Assembly: GCA_945878115.1 (NCBI GenBank)
Contig: CAMDVD010000002.1
Coordinates: 107,302-171,301, forward strand
Origin: Chitinophaga pinensis
Lineage (GTDB): Bacteria; Bacteroidota; Bacteroidia; Chitinophagales; Chitinophagaceae
DNA: 64,000 nucleotides
Reading direction: 5' to 3'
Of this stretch, positions 55,176 through 63,857 are shown in pieces. Within the stretch, counting starts at the first letter, position 1. The number at the start of each line of letters is the position of its first letter. Below the pieces are notes generated by a model. It was not told the origin of the DNA. It did not search any database and saw only the letters and a list, made by a program, of their open reading frames with translations. The translations under genes were made by a program, and so were the position numbers.

Positions 55176-57569
55176 ATGGTCATGAGTACAAAAACCAAGA
55201 GTATTGAAAAGGAAAAGATATCCTTCCTAGATTTTAAAGCAAGTGTATTGCAGGATTATCGAATTGCAGTAGAAAGCAGGGAAGCCAGTTTGTTGGGTCG
55301 TAAAGAAGTACTAACCGGGAAAGCCAAATTTGGCATTTTTGGTGATGGCAAAGAAGTCGCGCAAATTGCTATGGCTAAAGTATTTCAAGAGGGTGATTTT
55401 AGATCAGGTTATTATCGTGATCAAACTTTTATGTTTGCCAGCGGCATGAGTACAGTGCAGAATTTCTTTGCCCAATTATATGCTAATCCGGATGTGGAGA
55501 AAGAACCTAGCAGTGCAGGTCGACAAATGAATGGACATTATGGTACTCGCTTTTTAGATGAAGAAGGGCAATTTACCAACCTCATGAAAACCAAAAATTG
55601 CAGCTCGGATATTTCACCAACTGCTGGACAAATGGTGCGTGGTTTGGGTTTGGCATTTGCTTCTAAATTATATAGAAACCAGGAAGGGTTGAAAGACGCT
55701 AAACAATTTTCCAATAATGGAAATGAAGTTTGTTTTACTACCATCGGTGATGCATCCACCAGCGAAGGATTGTTTTGGGAAACCATCAATGCAGCAGGTG
55801 TATTGAAAGTACCAATGGCGATTTTTTGTTGGGATGATGGATATGGGATTTCTGTTCCACGCAAATTTCAAACAACAAAAAACTCTATTTCCGAGGCATT
55901 GAGCGGATTCAAATATGACGAACGATTGGGTGGGTTAGAGATTTATAAAGTAAAAGGTTGGGACTATGCTGCCCTTTGCGAAACTTTCAAATTAGGTATA
56001 GAGAAGGTAAGAGAAACGCATATTCCAGCGATTTTTCATGTACAAGAAATTACGCAACCACAAGGTCATTCTACTTCTGGTTCGCATGAACGATATAAAA
56101 GCAAAGAACGTCTAGCATTTGAAAAAGAAATGGATTGCATTAAAAAAATGCGTGAATTCATTATCGAAAATAGCTTCGCTGAGGAAGCCGAATTGCTAGC
56201 AATAGAAGAAGAAGCCAAAAGTTTTGTGTTGACTTCGAAAAAGACAGCATGGGATGATTTTGTTGCTCCAATCCAACAACAAATTAAACAAACTGCTTCT
56301 CATTGTAATGAATTGATTGCAGAAGGTCATGCACACGCAGAAGTCATTGCATCAGCCATTAAAGAATTATCAACGGCACGCGAACCCTTGCGTAGAGATG
56401 TGATGAAGACAATTGTAAAGGTGTTGAATCTTGTTGGGACTTCTGCAAATGCTCTTCCTTTAAAGCAATATTACGCTGAATTAAAAGCAGATGCTTTTGA
56501 CAAATATAGTTCTGTATTGTATTCTAAATCGGCGAATCAAATTGCAAATGTCAAAGAGGTAAAACCGATATATAAAGATGACAATGCATTGAATGGCTTT
56601 GAAATATTGAATCAATTTTTTGATTATACCTTAGCAACTAATCCGAAAGTATTTGCCTTTGGTGAGGACGTAGGACATATAGGTGATGTGAACCAAGGTT
56701 TTGCTGGCTTGCAAGAGAAGCATGGTAAGTGGCGTGTATTTGATGCAGGTATTCGTGAGGCAACGATAATGGGACAAGGGATAGGTATGGCGATGCGTGG
56801 TTTAAGACCAATTGCAGAAATTCAATATTTAGATTATTTATTATACGGTTTGCAACCTTTGAGTGATGATGTGGCAACGTTGCAATACAGAACCAAAGGA
56901 GGACAAAAATGTCCATTGATTGTTCGTACGCGCGGACATAGATTAGAAGGGGTATGGCATAGTGGTTCGCCTATGGGTATGATGGTTAATGCACTTCGAG
57001 GCATACATATTTGTGTGCCACGCAATATGGTACAAGCAGTAGGTATGTATAATACATTACTACAATCGGATGAGCCGGCCATCGTTGTTGAATGTTTGAA
57101 TGGCTATCGATTAAAAGAAAAAGTACCAACTAATTTAATGGAAATAACGATCCCACTTGGTGTACCAGACATAGTACAAAGCGGTGAGGATATTACCGTT
57201 GTTTCTTACGGATCTACTTTGCGTATCATACAAGATGCTATGCGCGAATACTTAGAGCCAGCAGGTATTAGCTGTGAATTAGTAGATGTACAGACTCTGT
57301 TGCCTTTCGATATTCATCATCATATTGTGGAGTCCTTGAAAAAGACAAACAGGATTATTTTTATTGATGAAGATGTACCTGGAGGTGCCAGTGCGTATAT
57401 GTTTCAGCAGGTCATGGAATTGCAAGGCGGATATAAATATTTAGATGTAGCGCCACGAACCATTGCGGCACAGGCACACAGACCAGCATACGGAAGTGAT
57501 GGGGATTATTTTTCAAAACCGAATGCAGAGGATATTGCAGCAGTGATTAAAGAGATGATGGCAGAATAA
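55176..57569 (+). CDS. fused 2-oxoacid dehydrogenase E1 (alpha and beta in one chain)
   Basis: The 797-residue protein joins both E1 subunits. The alpha part (about 1-400) has 'YYRDQTFMFASGMSTVQNFFAQLYAN', the TPP motif 'GDASTSEGLFWETINAAGVLKVPMAIFCWDDGYGISVP' and 'EITQPQGHSTSGSHERY'. A linker follows, then the beta part (from about 460) with 'FGEDVGHIGDVNQGFAGLQEKHGKWRVFDAGIREATIMGQGIGMAMRGLRPIAEIQYLDY' and 'VPGGASAYMFQQVME'. It should be the decarboxylating E1 of a pyruvate or branched-chain 2-oxoacid dehydrogenase complex. Similar alpha-beta fusions are common in Bacteroidota. No E2 or E3 gene is adjacent. Confidence 0.93.
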   Translation: MVMSTKTKSIEKEKISFLDFKASVLQDYRIAVESREASLLGRKEVLTGKAKFGIFGDGKEVAQIAMAKVFQEGDFRSGYYRDQTFMFASGMSTVQNFFAQLYANPDVEKEPSSAGRQMNGHYGTRFLDEEGQFTNLMKTKNCSSDISPTAGQMVRGLGLAFASKLYRNQEGLKDAKQFSNNGNEVCFTTIGDASTSEGLFWETINAAGVLKVPMAIFCWDDGYGISVPRKFQTTKNSISEALSGFKYDERLGGLEIYKVKGWDYAALCETFKLGIEKVRETHIPAIFHVQEITQPQGHSTSGSHERYKSKERLAFEKEMDCIKKMREFIIENSFAEEAELLAIEEEAKSFVLTSKKTAWDDFVAPIQQQIKQTASHCNELIAEGHAHAEVIASAIKELSTAREPLRRDVMKTIVKVLNLVGTSANALPLKQYYAELKADAFDKYSSVLYSKSANQIANVKEVKPIYKDDNALNGFEILNQFFDYTLATNPKVFAFGEDVGHIGDVNQGFAGLQEKHGKWRVFDAGIREATIMGQGIGMAMRGLRPIAEIQYLDYLLYGLQPLSDDVATLQYRTKGGQKCPLIVRTRGHRLEGVWHSGSPMGMMVNALRGIHICVPRNMVQAVGMYNTLLQSDEPAIVVECLNGYRLKEKVPTNLMEITIPLGVPDIVQSGEDITVVSYGSTLRIIQDAMREYLEPAGISCELVDVQTLLPFDIHHHIVESLKKTNRIIFIDEDVPGGASAYMFQQVMELQGGYKYLDVAPRTIAAQAHRPAYGSDGDYFSKPNAEDIAAVIKEMMAE

Positions 57570-57698
57570 TTTTGCGAGATTGGTATTTAAAATTGAAGAA
57601 TACTTCTTGCATAGAAGCGGAGTGATAAAAGGGAAATGAATATTTTAGATGTTAAAACTAAATTTGAATAAGAAAAATAATTTCTATTTGTCGTTGTA

Positions 57699-57778
57699 TT
57701 GCGGCAACGATTGTAGTGGAAATCCTTTTTGCGGCGAAGCAAGCAAAAAGATTGGAACGGAAAGCGTGTCTGCCGCCC
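57699..57778 (+). repeat. GCGGCA/TGCCGC dispersed element, copy D
   Basis: It runs from 'attgcggcaacgattgtagt' to 'gtctgccgccc'. The two halves are 'gattgtagtggaaa' and 'gattggaacggaaa', with hairpin CTTTTTGC-ggcgaagcaa-GCAAAAAG. It is followed at once by the two hairpins of the AT-rich family. Apart from these, the 57570-57904 spacer holds nothing. Confidence 0.87.
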
Positions 57779-57780
57779 AA

Positions 57781-57870
57781 TGGTGTAGCATTAATTTTTT
57801 TTCAAAAAATACGCTACACCATTACACTGTAGCATTATTATCATTTTTTTTTTCAAAAATTCGCTACAGT
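57781..57870 (+). repeat. two AT-rich hairpins with covarying stems
   Basis: Hairpin 1 is tggtgtagc (57781-57789) with gctacacca (57813-57821). Hairpin 2 is actgtagc (57826-57833) with gctacagt (57863-57870). Both loops are T-run then A-run. The stem bases differ between the two hairpins, but each stem stays perfectly paired. They are related to the four tandem units at 15466-15636. Confidence 0.85.
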
Positions 57871-57904
57871 ATAACGTTCATGCAAAAATAAATATAGCTT
57901 TTAC

Positions 57905-58258
57905 ATGGGTAAATTCAGAAAAATAATAGTTGGTATACTGACCCTCTACTTTTGTTGTACGCTTTTATCTTGCGCAACATCAGATAGTGAAAAAATAATT
58001 GGTAAATGGCAATGCGATCAAGATTGGTTTGAATTTAAAAAGGACCAAACTTATTCTGCTGGGAAGGAGTTTATCACGATGGTGAATAATTTTAAATACA
58101 CTATAGATACCAAAGGCAAAGAACTGAATTTGTATACGAATGAGGAGCAAAGAAGCTATTATTTAAAATATGAATTTAAAGGGATAGATACTTTACTCGT
58201 TCGGAATACAATGAGTTCGAATACAAAAATGATTAGTTTTTATAGAGTGAAAAAATAA
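57905..58258 (+). CDS. small lipocalin-like lipoprotein
   Basis: The 117-residue protein has a lipoprotein signal ending in 'LYFCCTLLSC' (lipobox LLSC, Cys about 23). It then has 'SEKIIGKWQCDQDWFEFKKDQTY', a lipocalin-like opening (G-x-W), and beta strands up to 'ISFYRVKK'. It resembles small lipocalin-family proteins of Bacteroidota, with no known ligand. It lies 9 bp before pcm on the same strand and is probably co-transcribed with it. Confidence 0.68.
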   Translation: MGKFRKIIVGILTLYFCCTLLSCATSDSEKIIGKWQCDQDWFEFKKDQTYSAGKEFITMVNNFKYTIDTKGKELNLYTNEEQRSYYLKYEFKGIDTLLVRNTMSSNTKMISFYRVKK

Positions 58259-58267
58259 GAAGAATAC

Positions 58268-58936
58268 ATGCTGAGAAGACAAGAAGATACCTACAAACAT
58301 AAAGGAGCAAGGGCAAAATTAATTGCGGAATTAGAGCAAAAAGGAATAGCAGATAAATCGGTTTTGCAAGCCATGAATAAAGTCCAAAGGCATTATTTTT
58401 TGGATGCCGCTCTAGATAAATTTGCTTATGAAGATGTGGCATTTCCAATTGGGAATGATCAAACTATTTCACAACCTTATACGGTTGCATTTCAGTCGCA
58501 ATTGATGCAGATAAAAAAACTAGACAAAGTGCTTGAAATAGGCACTGGTAGCGCCTATCAAGCAACTGTACTTGCAGAGCTTGGGGCGCAAATATATACG
58601 ATTGAGCGTCAAAAGGAATTGTACGAAAAAAATATACTTGGGTATCCATTTAAAGGTAAATATCCGATGCTGAAATTTTTTTATGGCGATGGTTTTAAAG
58701 GCTTACCAACCTATGCTCCTTTCGATAAAATATTAATTACTGCTGGCGTATCTATGGTTCCAGAAAAGCTGCTTGAGCAATTGAAACCAAATGGCATTAT
58801 TGTATTGCCATTGGGTGAAGAAGACAAACAAATTATGACCAGAATTACGAAGTTGCCAAATGGGGAATTACAAACAGAATCATTCGGTGAATTTATTTTT
58901 GTGCCTATGCTGGAGGGGGTAAATCCCAAAGGGTAA
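58268..58936 (+). CDS. pcm: protein-L-isoaspartate O-methyltransferase
   Basis: The 222-residue SAM methyltransferase has the family order: 'RGKLIAEL'-like 'ARAKLIAELEQKGIADKSVLQAMNKVQRHYFL', 'YEDVAFPIGNDQTISQPYTVAFQSQLM', SAM motif 'VLEIGTGSAYQATVLAELGAQIYTIER', and 'YAPFDKILITAGVSMVPEKLLEQLKPNGIIVLPLG'. It methylates isoaspartyl residues in aged proteins so they can be repaired. Length is usual. It is probably co-transcribed with the lipoprotein gene. Confidence 0.95.
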   Translation: MLRRQEDTYKHKGARAKLIAELEQKGIADKSVLQAMNKVQRHYFLDAALDKFAYEDVAFPIGNDQTISQPYTVAFQSQLMQIKKLDKVLEIGTGSAYQATVLAELGAQIYTIERQKELYEKNILGYPFKGKYPMLKFFYGDGFKGLPTYAPFDKILITAGVSMVPEKLLEQLKPNGIIVLPLGEEDKQIMTRITKLPNGELQTESFGEFIFVPMLEGVNPKG

Positions 58937-59071
58937 ATTCCAAAATTTTAAATCCCAAATTCCAAAAGGGGGGTGATGGAAATTCCAAAAATTAAAATTC
59001 CAAATTCCAAACACTGGACGCCATTTTCAAATTTTGAAATTCCCAAATTTTTAAATTGGACTTCTCAATAC
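58937..59071. repeat. simple-sequence tract (aaattccaaa family)
   Basis: Imperfect copies of 'aaattccaaaattttaaatc' follow the pcm stop. This is the same family as at 7766-7812, 26775-26936 (other strand) and 42778-42846. Confidence 0.65.
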
Positions 59072-59183
59072 ACGAGGGGCTATGCCACCTCGCTATTCAT
59101 GTTACGCCCTTTCAGGGCTGGCGGTGCTGCTTTACGAGGGGCGATGCCACCTCGCTATTCAAATAGCGCCCTTTTAGGGTTGG
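59072..59183. repeat. two 50-bp 'acgaggggc-atgccacctcg' repeats
   Basis: Direct copies lie at 59072-59121 and 59134-59183. Each has a first hairpin (cgagg/cctcg, with ggc/gcc inside) and a second (gcccttt-cagggc, degenerate in copy 2). GC content is much higher than the surrounding DNA. A 'tactttctac' simple-sequence tract follows to 59265. Confidence 0.8.
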
Positions 59184-59267
59184 ACTGCCCACTTTCTACT
59201 TTTTACTTTCGACTTTCTACTCAGTTCTCAATACTAACTACTCAACACTAATTACTTTCTTAACTAA

Positions 59268-59909
59268 CTACTTCCTCAAAAACGGATTATTCATTTTCTC
59301 AAACCCAATGGTAGTCATAGGTCCATGACCTGAATAAACTTTTGTGTCGTCGGGTAAAGAAAATAATTGGGTATGAATACTATTTGCCAAGGTGTCAAAA
59401 TCACCACCTGGTAAATCTGTTCGTCCAATGCTCATTTGAAAAAGAACATCTCCACTGATGAGTATTTTTTGTGCTTCATGATAAAAACTAACACTGCCTG
59501 GTGAATGCCCTGGCGTGAATAATATAGACAACTCATCCGCACCTAATTTTATTTTTCCATTGCTCTCTAAATAATAACTCGGTTCGGGAGAGGTTTGCAT
59601 GGGAACATGATACATGGCGGATACCGCTGCTGCAGAATCAAACACTGGTCTGTCGAGTAGATGAAAAGCAAATGGAATCGTATATTTTTTTAGTACTGCA
59701 GCATTGCCAAAAATATGATCCAGATGGGTATGCGTATTCAACAATAAAATGGGCTCTAATTCTTGTTCCGCCATGAAATTGAAAAAACTATTTTCTTCTA
59801 CAGCATCCAGCATTCCTGGGTCGATGATGATGGCTTTTTTTTCTTCATTGAAAAGGATATAGGTATTTTCTTGAAATGGATTGAAGGTGAAGGATTGAAT
59901 TTGCAACAT
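59268..59909 (-). CDS. MBL-fold metallo-hydrolase (glyoxalase II-like)
   Basis: The 213-residue protein has the metallo-beta-lactamase fold signature 'LLNTHTHLDHIFGN' (H60, H62, D64, H65). It also has 'FTPGHSPGSVSFYH', 'ILISGDVLFQMSIGRTDLPGGD' and 'KVYSGHGPMTTIGFEK'. This is the short glyoxalase II-like subfamily (YcbL type), cytoplasmic with two metal ions. The substrate is probably a thioester or other hydrolysable metabolite. The minus-strand region just upstream of its ATG is a 'ctactttctactttttactt' tract. Confidence 0.93.
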   Translation of the reverse strand: MLQIQSFTFNPFQENTYILFNEEKKAIIIDPGMLDAVEENSFFNFMAEQELEPILLLNTHTHLDHIFGNAAVLKKYTIPFAFHLLDRPVFDSAAAVSAMYHVPMQTSPEPSYYLESNGKIKLGADELSILFTPGHSPGSVSFYHEAQKILISGDVLFQMSIGRTDLPGGDFDTLANSIHTQLFSLPDDTKVYSGHGPMTTIGFEKMNNPFLRK

Positions 59910-59922
59910 TGCTGTAAGTATA

Positions 59923-59990
<68 letters not shown>

Positions 59991-60134
59991 AAATGTGAAT
60001 TATAGAACTTAAATAGTAGAAAGTAATAGCGGGTAAATTTATTGAAATATTACGATTGTAAACTTATTTTTTTCAATCGTGTATCGTATTTGATTTTAAT
60101 GTATTTTTAATTTTTACGGAATAGTTCATTCTCC

Positions 60135-63100
60135 ATGATCAAAAAAATTGTCTTCGCCTTTTCATTGTGTATACTCGCTATACATGGCTATTCTCAAGCA
60201 TCTTGGGAGCAATTTGGCCAGAATAGAGTGCAATACAGAACCTTCGAATGGCGCTATTACGACAGCACGCATTTCAGAACTTTCTATTACGATTATGGAA
60301 ATGCAAATGCCTTATATGCATTGAATATAGCAGAACAAGAATTGTCTCATATTGTGTATATGATGGGTGGGCGATTGAATAAAAAATTAAACATCATTAT
60401 TTATAACTCTTTCAGCGATTATCATCAAACCAATATTGGTCGACAAAATGATGCGATTAATAAAGCAAATGGCGGTAAAGTAGCCGTAGCGACAGACAAT
60501 ATTCCTATCTATTTTAATGGCGATCATAACCATCTTAAAAAACAATTGCGAAAAGGAATTTCTAGTGTCATTAAAGACAATATGTTGTATGGCGACAATA
60601 TCAAGGATGTTGTGAAAAATGCTGTGAAAATGAATTTACCAGAATGGTATACACTTGGCTATGTTTCTTATATATCGGATGATTGGAAGCCAGAGCAAGA
60701 AGTAGAAGTGAATAGTTTGTTGACTGGGAAAAAGAAAAATAAATTCATTGATTTAGCCATTCTTTATCCTGAATTAATTGGTCATTCGTTTTGGAATTTT
60801 GTGGCGAATCAATATGGCGAAAATTATATTTCAAATTTATTATACCTGACCAGATTTAGAAAGAGCGTGAATAATGCTATTGAATCTGTGTTCAAAAAGC
60901 CAGCTGAAAAAGTGTATGCCGAATGGGAAGCAATGCATGCCATGGAGATTGAAAAGGTAAGTCTGCAAAGTGATTCATTGGATGGTAGGATAGAGTTTAT
61001 GCGAATCAAAACAAAACGAGATGTGGAATATTCTCAAATCGTGGTGTCAACAGATGGTGATGCTGTGGCCTATGTAGAGCGCAAGGATGGGGAGTTTCAT
61101 GTGGTAGTGCAGAACGCCAAATTCAATAAAAAATTTACTATCGTATATGGCGGCATCAAGGCGGTTCAGTCCTTAACCGATCCTGAATATCCTTTTTTAG
61201 TTTGGAGCCCGAGCGGAAAAAAATTAGCGGTCTTGTATCAAAAAAATAATTCTTTTCAATTGCGCATTTTTACTGCCGGCAAAAGGAAAATGGAAAACCG
61301 AGTTATCCCTCCACGTAAAATTGAACGCATAACTGGTTTGTGCTTTATGCAGGATGAAAATTATTTAGCAGTCACGGGTATTAAGAAAGGACAAAGTGAT
61401 TTATTTTCTTTGGCAATAAAAAACAATAAAGTAGAGAATATTACAAAGGATTTATTTGATGATAAAAATCCTGTATTACTGGAAAGTGTTACACAAAATG
61501 GCATTTTATTTTTATCCAATCGCAATAATCCATTCATTGGAGAAGCGGCTAAGAGTGATGATTTTACCCAACAATTTAATTTGTATTTATATAATCCAAA
61601 GAAGGGTACTAATCTCATTCCATTGAGTAATACCTTATCTGAAATTACCTCTCCAATGCCATGGGGACAAGAAGAATTTTCTTATCTGCTAGAAGAAAAA
61701 GGAAAGTTAGTTCGACATATTGTTCGTATTCAAAAAAATGGAACGGAAAGAGATACCTTTCAAATGAGGACCGCCAAGCCTGTGCCATTTGCATTACTCA
61801 AGCAAGATTATATTCTTAAATCGGCAGAGGTTGTTGAAGTCACAAAATCAAAATCGGACTTCATCGTGTATAAAACACCTTTCCAACAATTACAAGATAA
61901 GGATCAAGCTTATCAGGCCTTGATGAAAGATTCCTTGCTGTTAGAAGTGCCTGAACAAGTACCAACTTCCACCGTTGTGACTTATTCTACACCATTTGAA
62001 AAGGACACTACTTCTATTCCTTTTTTAGAGGAAATTTTCTTGGCAAAAAATAAAAACAATTCGAGGTATCAACTCTTCACTGCGAAACAGAATACCATCA
62101 AACCGAAAAAACATTTGACTACTTTTTATCCTGATTTTATACAAACCAGTTTGGATAATACCCTTTTGTTTACTCGCTATCAGCCATTTGCGTATAATGG
62201 AGGACAAGTTGCTAATCCACCGCTATCCGGATTTTTAACTTCTTCATTGACCGACATCATGGAAGATTATAAAATTACAGGCGGTATGCGATTGGGTGCT
62301 GATTTTCATTCATTAGATTACTTCATGCAATTTGCCAATTATCGTAAACGAACAGATTGGGGTATGCTGTATTATCATCACGCTGTAACGAATACGTATG
62401 ATTATCGATATTCATTACCACCTGCCTATTCGCCATATCCTGTGTATGGTAAAGTAGGATTAGATTATTTGCAATCCAATTTTACCTATCCATTTGATAT
62501 GTTGCAAAGTATCAGAATGCAATTGGGTATTCGTTATGATCGTATTCGCATACAAGCTAAAGACAAATACAGCATCGGCATTCCAGACGATAAACAATAT
62601 TGGGTCACCAGTAGACTGGAGTATGTGTATGATAATTCTTATTCACCAATCATCAATATTTGGAAAGGAACGAAAGCAAAATTATTTACGGAATACCAAT
62701 ATAAAATAAATGGAACGGTTAAAGGGTTTTATAATTTCGGATTTGACGGACGGAATTATATTGGCTTGTATAAAAACTGCATACTAGCTTCTCGAATTGC
62801 AAGCGCGTTTAGTGGAGGTAATGCCAAAATATTATATTTCCTTGGTGGTGTAGACAATGATTTAAATCCGCAACAAGATGCAAATACAGGAATCGATCCC
62901 AATGCGAATTATGCCTTTCAATCCTTAGCAACCAATATGCGTGGGTACAAACAAGGTACCAGAAATGGGAATAGTTATATGCTCGTCAATGAAGAAATTA
63001 GATTGCCGGTTTATAATACATTTTTCAAAAAACAAATTAAATCTGGCTTCATTCGCAATTTGCAATTGGTTGCGTTTTCCGACATAGGAAGTGCATGGAG

Positions 63101-63326
63101 AGGGCTTATGCCAAACTCAGACAATATCAAAAAGAACAATAAAGTACAAGATCCAAACTCTCCAGTCATTGTTTATATCGATAATCCAAGCTATGATTTT
63201 GCTTGGGGATATGGGCTAGGTATGCGTACTAAATTATTAGGTTATTTCTTTAGAACCGATTTTGCTTGGAATATAGAAGGAGCTAAAAAGCCAATGGTGC
63301 ATGTGTCGTTGGCGACTGATTTTTAG
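60135..63326 (+). CDS. large exported TolB-like propeller/outer-membrane protein
   Basis: The 1063-residue protein has a signal peptide (about 1-20, 'IHGYSQ'). The N-terminal domain ('WEQFGQNRVQYRTFEWRYYDSTHFRTFYYDYG') is followed by a zinc-peptidase-like segment that lacks HExxH. A propeller-like stretch covers about 290-600 ('FLVWSPSGKKLAVLYQK', 'VENITKDLFDDKNPVLLESVTQNGILFLSNRNNPF'). The C-terminal 350 residues alternate aromatic and polar residues as in outer-membrane beta-barrels ('AWRGLMP', 'YDFAWGYGLGMRTKLLGYFFRTDFAWNIEG'). It ends 'VSLATDF' with a terminal Phe. In databases such proteins are often called 'translocation protein TolB', which overstates what is known. A surface-barrel role is likely. 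Confidence 0.75.
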   Translation: MIKKIVFAFSLCILAIHGYSQASWEQFGQNRVQYRTFEWRYYDSTHFRTFYYDYGNANALYALNIAEQELSHIVYMMGGRLNKKLNIIIYNSFSDYHQTNIGRQNDAINKANGGKVAVATDNIPIYFNGDHNHLKKQLRKGISSVIKDNMLYGDNIKDVVKNAVKMNLPEWYTLGYVSYISDDWKPEQEVEVNSLLTGKKKNKFIDLAILYPELIGHSFWNFVANQYGENYISNLLYLTRFRKSVNNAIESVFKKPAEKVYAEWEAMHAMEIEKVSLQSDSLDGRIEFMRIKTKRDVEYSQIVVSTDGDAVAYVERKDGEFHVVVQNAKFNKKFTIVYGGIKAVQSLTDPEYPFLVWSPSGKKLAVLYQKNNSFQLRIFTAGKRKMENRVIPPRKIERITGLCFMQDENYLAVTGIKKGQSDLFSLAIKNNKVENITKDLFDDKNPVLLESVTQNGILFLSNRNNPFIGEAAKSDDFTQQFNLYLYNPKKGTNLIPLSNTLSEITSPMPWGQEEFSYLLEEKGKLVRHIVRIQKNGTERDTFQMRTAKPVPFALLKQDYILKSAEVVEVTKSKSDFIVYKTPFQQLQDKDQAYQALMKDSLLLEVPEQVPTSTVVTYSTPFEKDTTSIPFLEEIFLAKNKNNSRYQLFTAKQNTIKPKKHLTTFYPDFIQTSLDNTLLFTRYQPFAYNGGQVANPPLSGFLTSSLTDIMEDYKITGGMRLGADFHSLDYFMQFANYRKRTDWGMLYYHHAVTNTYDYRYSLPPAYSPYPVYGKVGLDYLQSNFTYPFDMLQSIRMQLGIRYDRIRIQAKDKYSIGIPDDKQYWVTSRLEYVYDNSYSPIINIWKGTKAKLFTEYQYKINGTVKGFYNFGFDGRNYIGLYKNCILASRIASAFSGGNAKILYFLGGVDNDLNPQQDANTGIDPNANYAFQSLATNMRGYKQGTRNGNSYMLVNEEIRLPVYNTFFKKQIKSGFIRNLQLVAFSDIGSAWRGLMPNSDNIKKNNKVQDPNSPVIVYIDNPSYDFAWGYGLGMRTKLLGYFFRTDFAWNIEGAKKPMVHVSLATDF

Positions 63327-63360
63327 AGAACAACATTAGTTTATTTTTATTTTTTGTTCT
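63327..63360. terminator. possible bidirectional terminator between convergent genes
   Basis: 'agaacaa' (63327-63333) pairs with 'ttgttct' (63354-63360) across an AT-rich loop, between two convergent stops. Weak. Confidence 0.4.
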
Positions 63361-63857
63361 ATCCGTTTTAATTTGTTATTACTGTTAGATATAATTACTT
63401 TATGAGGTACTTTGTAACTAAAATATTCAGTAAATTCATAACCACCCAAATTGGTACTTTTTGTTTTTCTGGATTGAATTAAACCATTGCGGAGCTTTAA
63501 GATTATATTTTCTTTATTCAAGATATTGTAAGATGTATAAAAAACTTCGCCATTACTTATCTTGAATTTCCCTTTAATAATTTCTGCTTTGTCTTCTACT
63601 ATTTGATTGAAAGAATCTAAATAATATCCTTTACATGATATAATTTGATTTTGAATTATTTTTATTTCCTGTACATTATTCAATTTATATTCTTTACCAT
63701 TAAAATCAAAAACGCTATCTATTTCTTTATACAGATTATTATATACTTCATGATATTTTTTATTTGCATAAAAATAAAAAATATCATTATCAAAATTCAT
63801 TAAATCTTTATCCTCCAATTTTGGATTGTAATATTTTGAAAGTTGATTTATAAAGGG
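63336..63857 (-). pseudogene. unknown gene, N-terminus cut off by an insertion sequence
   Basis: I do not recognise the product. The frame stays open without interruption from the stop at 63336 up to 63857 ('PFINQLSKYYNPKLEDKDLMNFDNDIFYFYAN...'), where it enters the end of the insertion sequence; the next upstream codon is a stop inside the element. There is no convincing start: the usual candidate at 63818 is TTG, with an ATG at 63800. The remaining roughly 170 residues are Lys/Asn-rich with beta-type pattern ('KGYYLDSFNQIVEDKAEIIKGKFKISNGEVFYTS'). The 5' part has probably been displaced by the element. Confidence 0.55.

Noticed and set aside
57649..57891. 80-residue plus-strand ORF
   Set aside because: It runs through repeat copy D and the AT-rich hairpins; composition and content are those of the repeats.
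58973..59251. 92-residue plus-strand ORF
   Set aside because: It covers the aaattccaaa tract and the two GC-rich repeats; no protein-like sequence.
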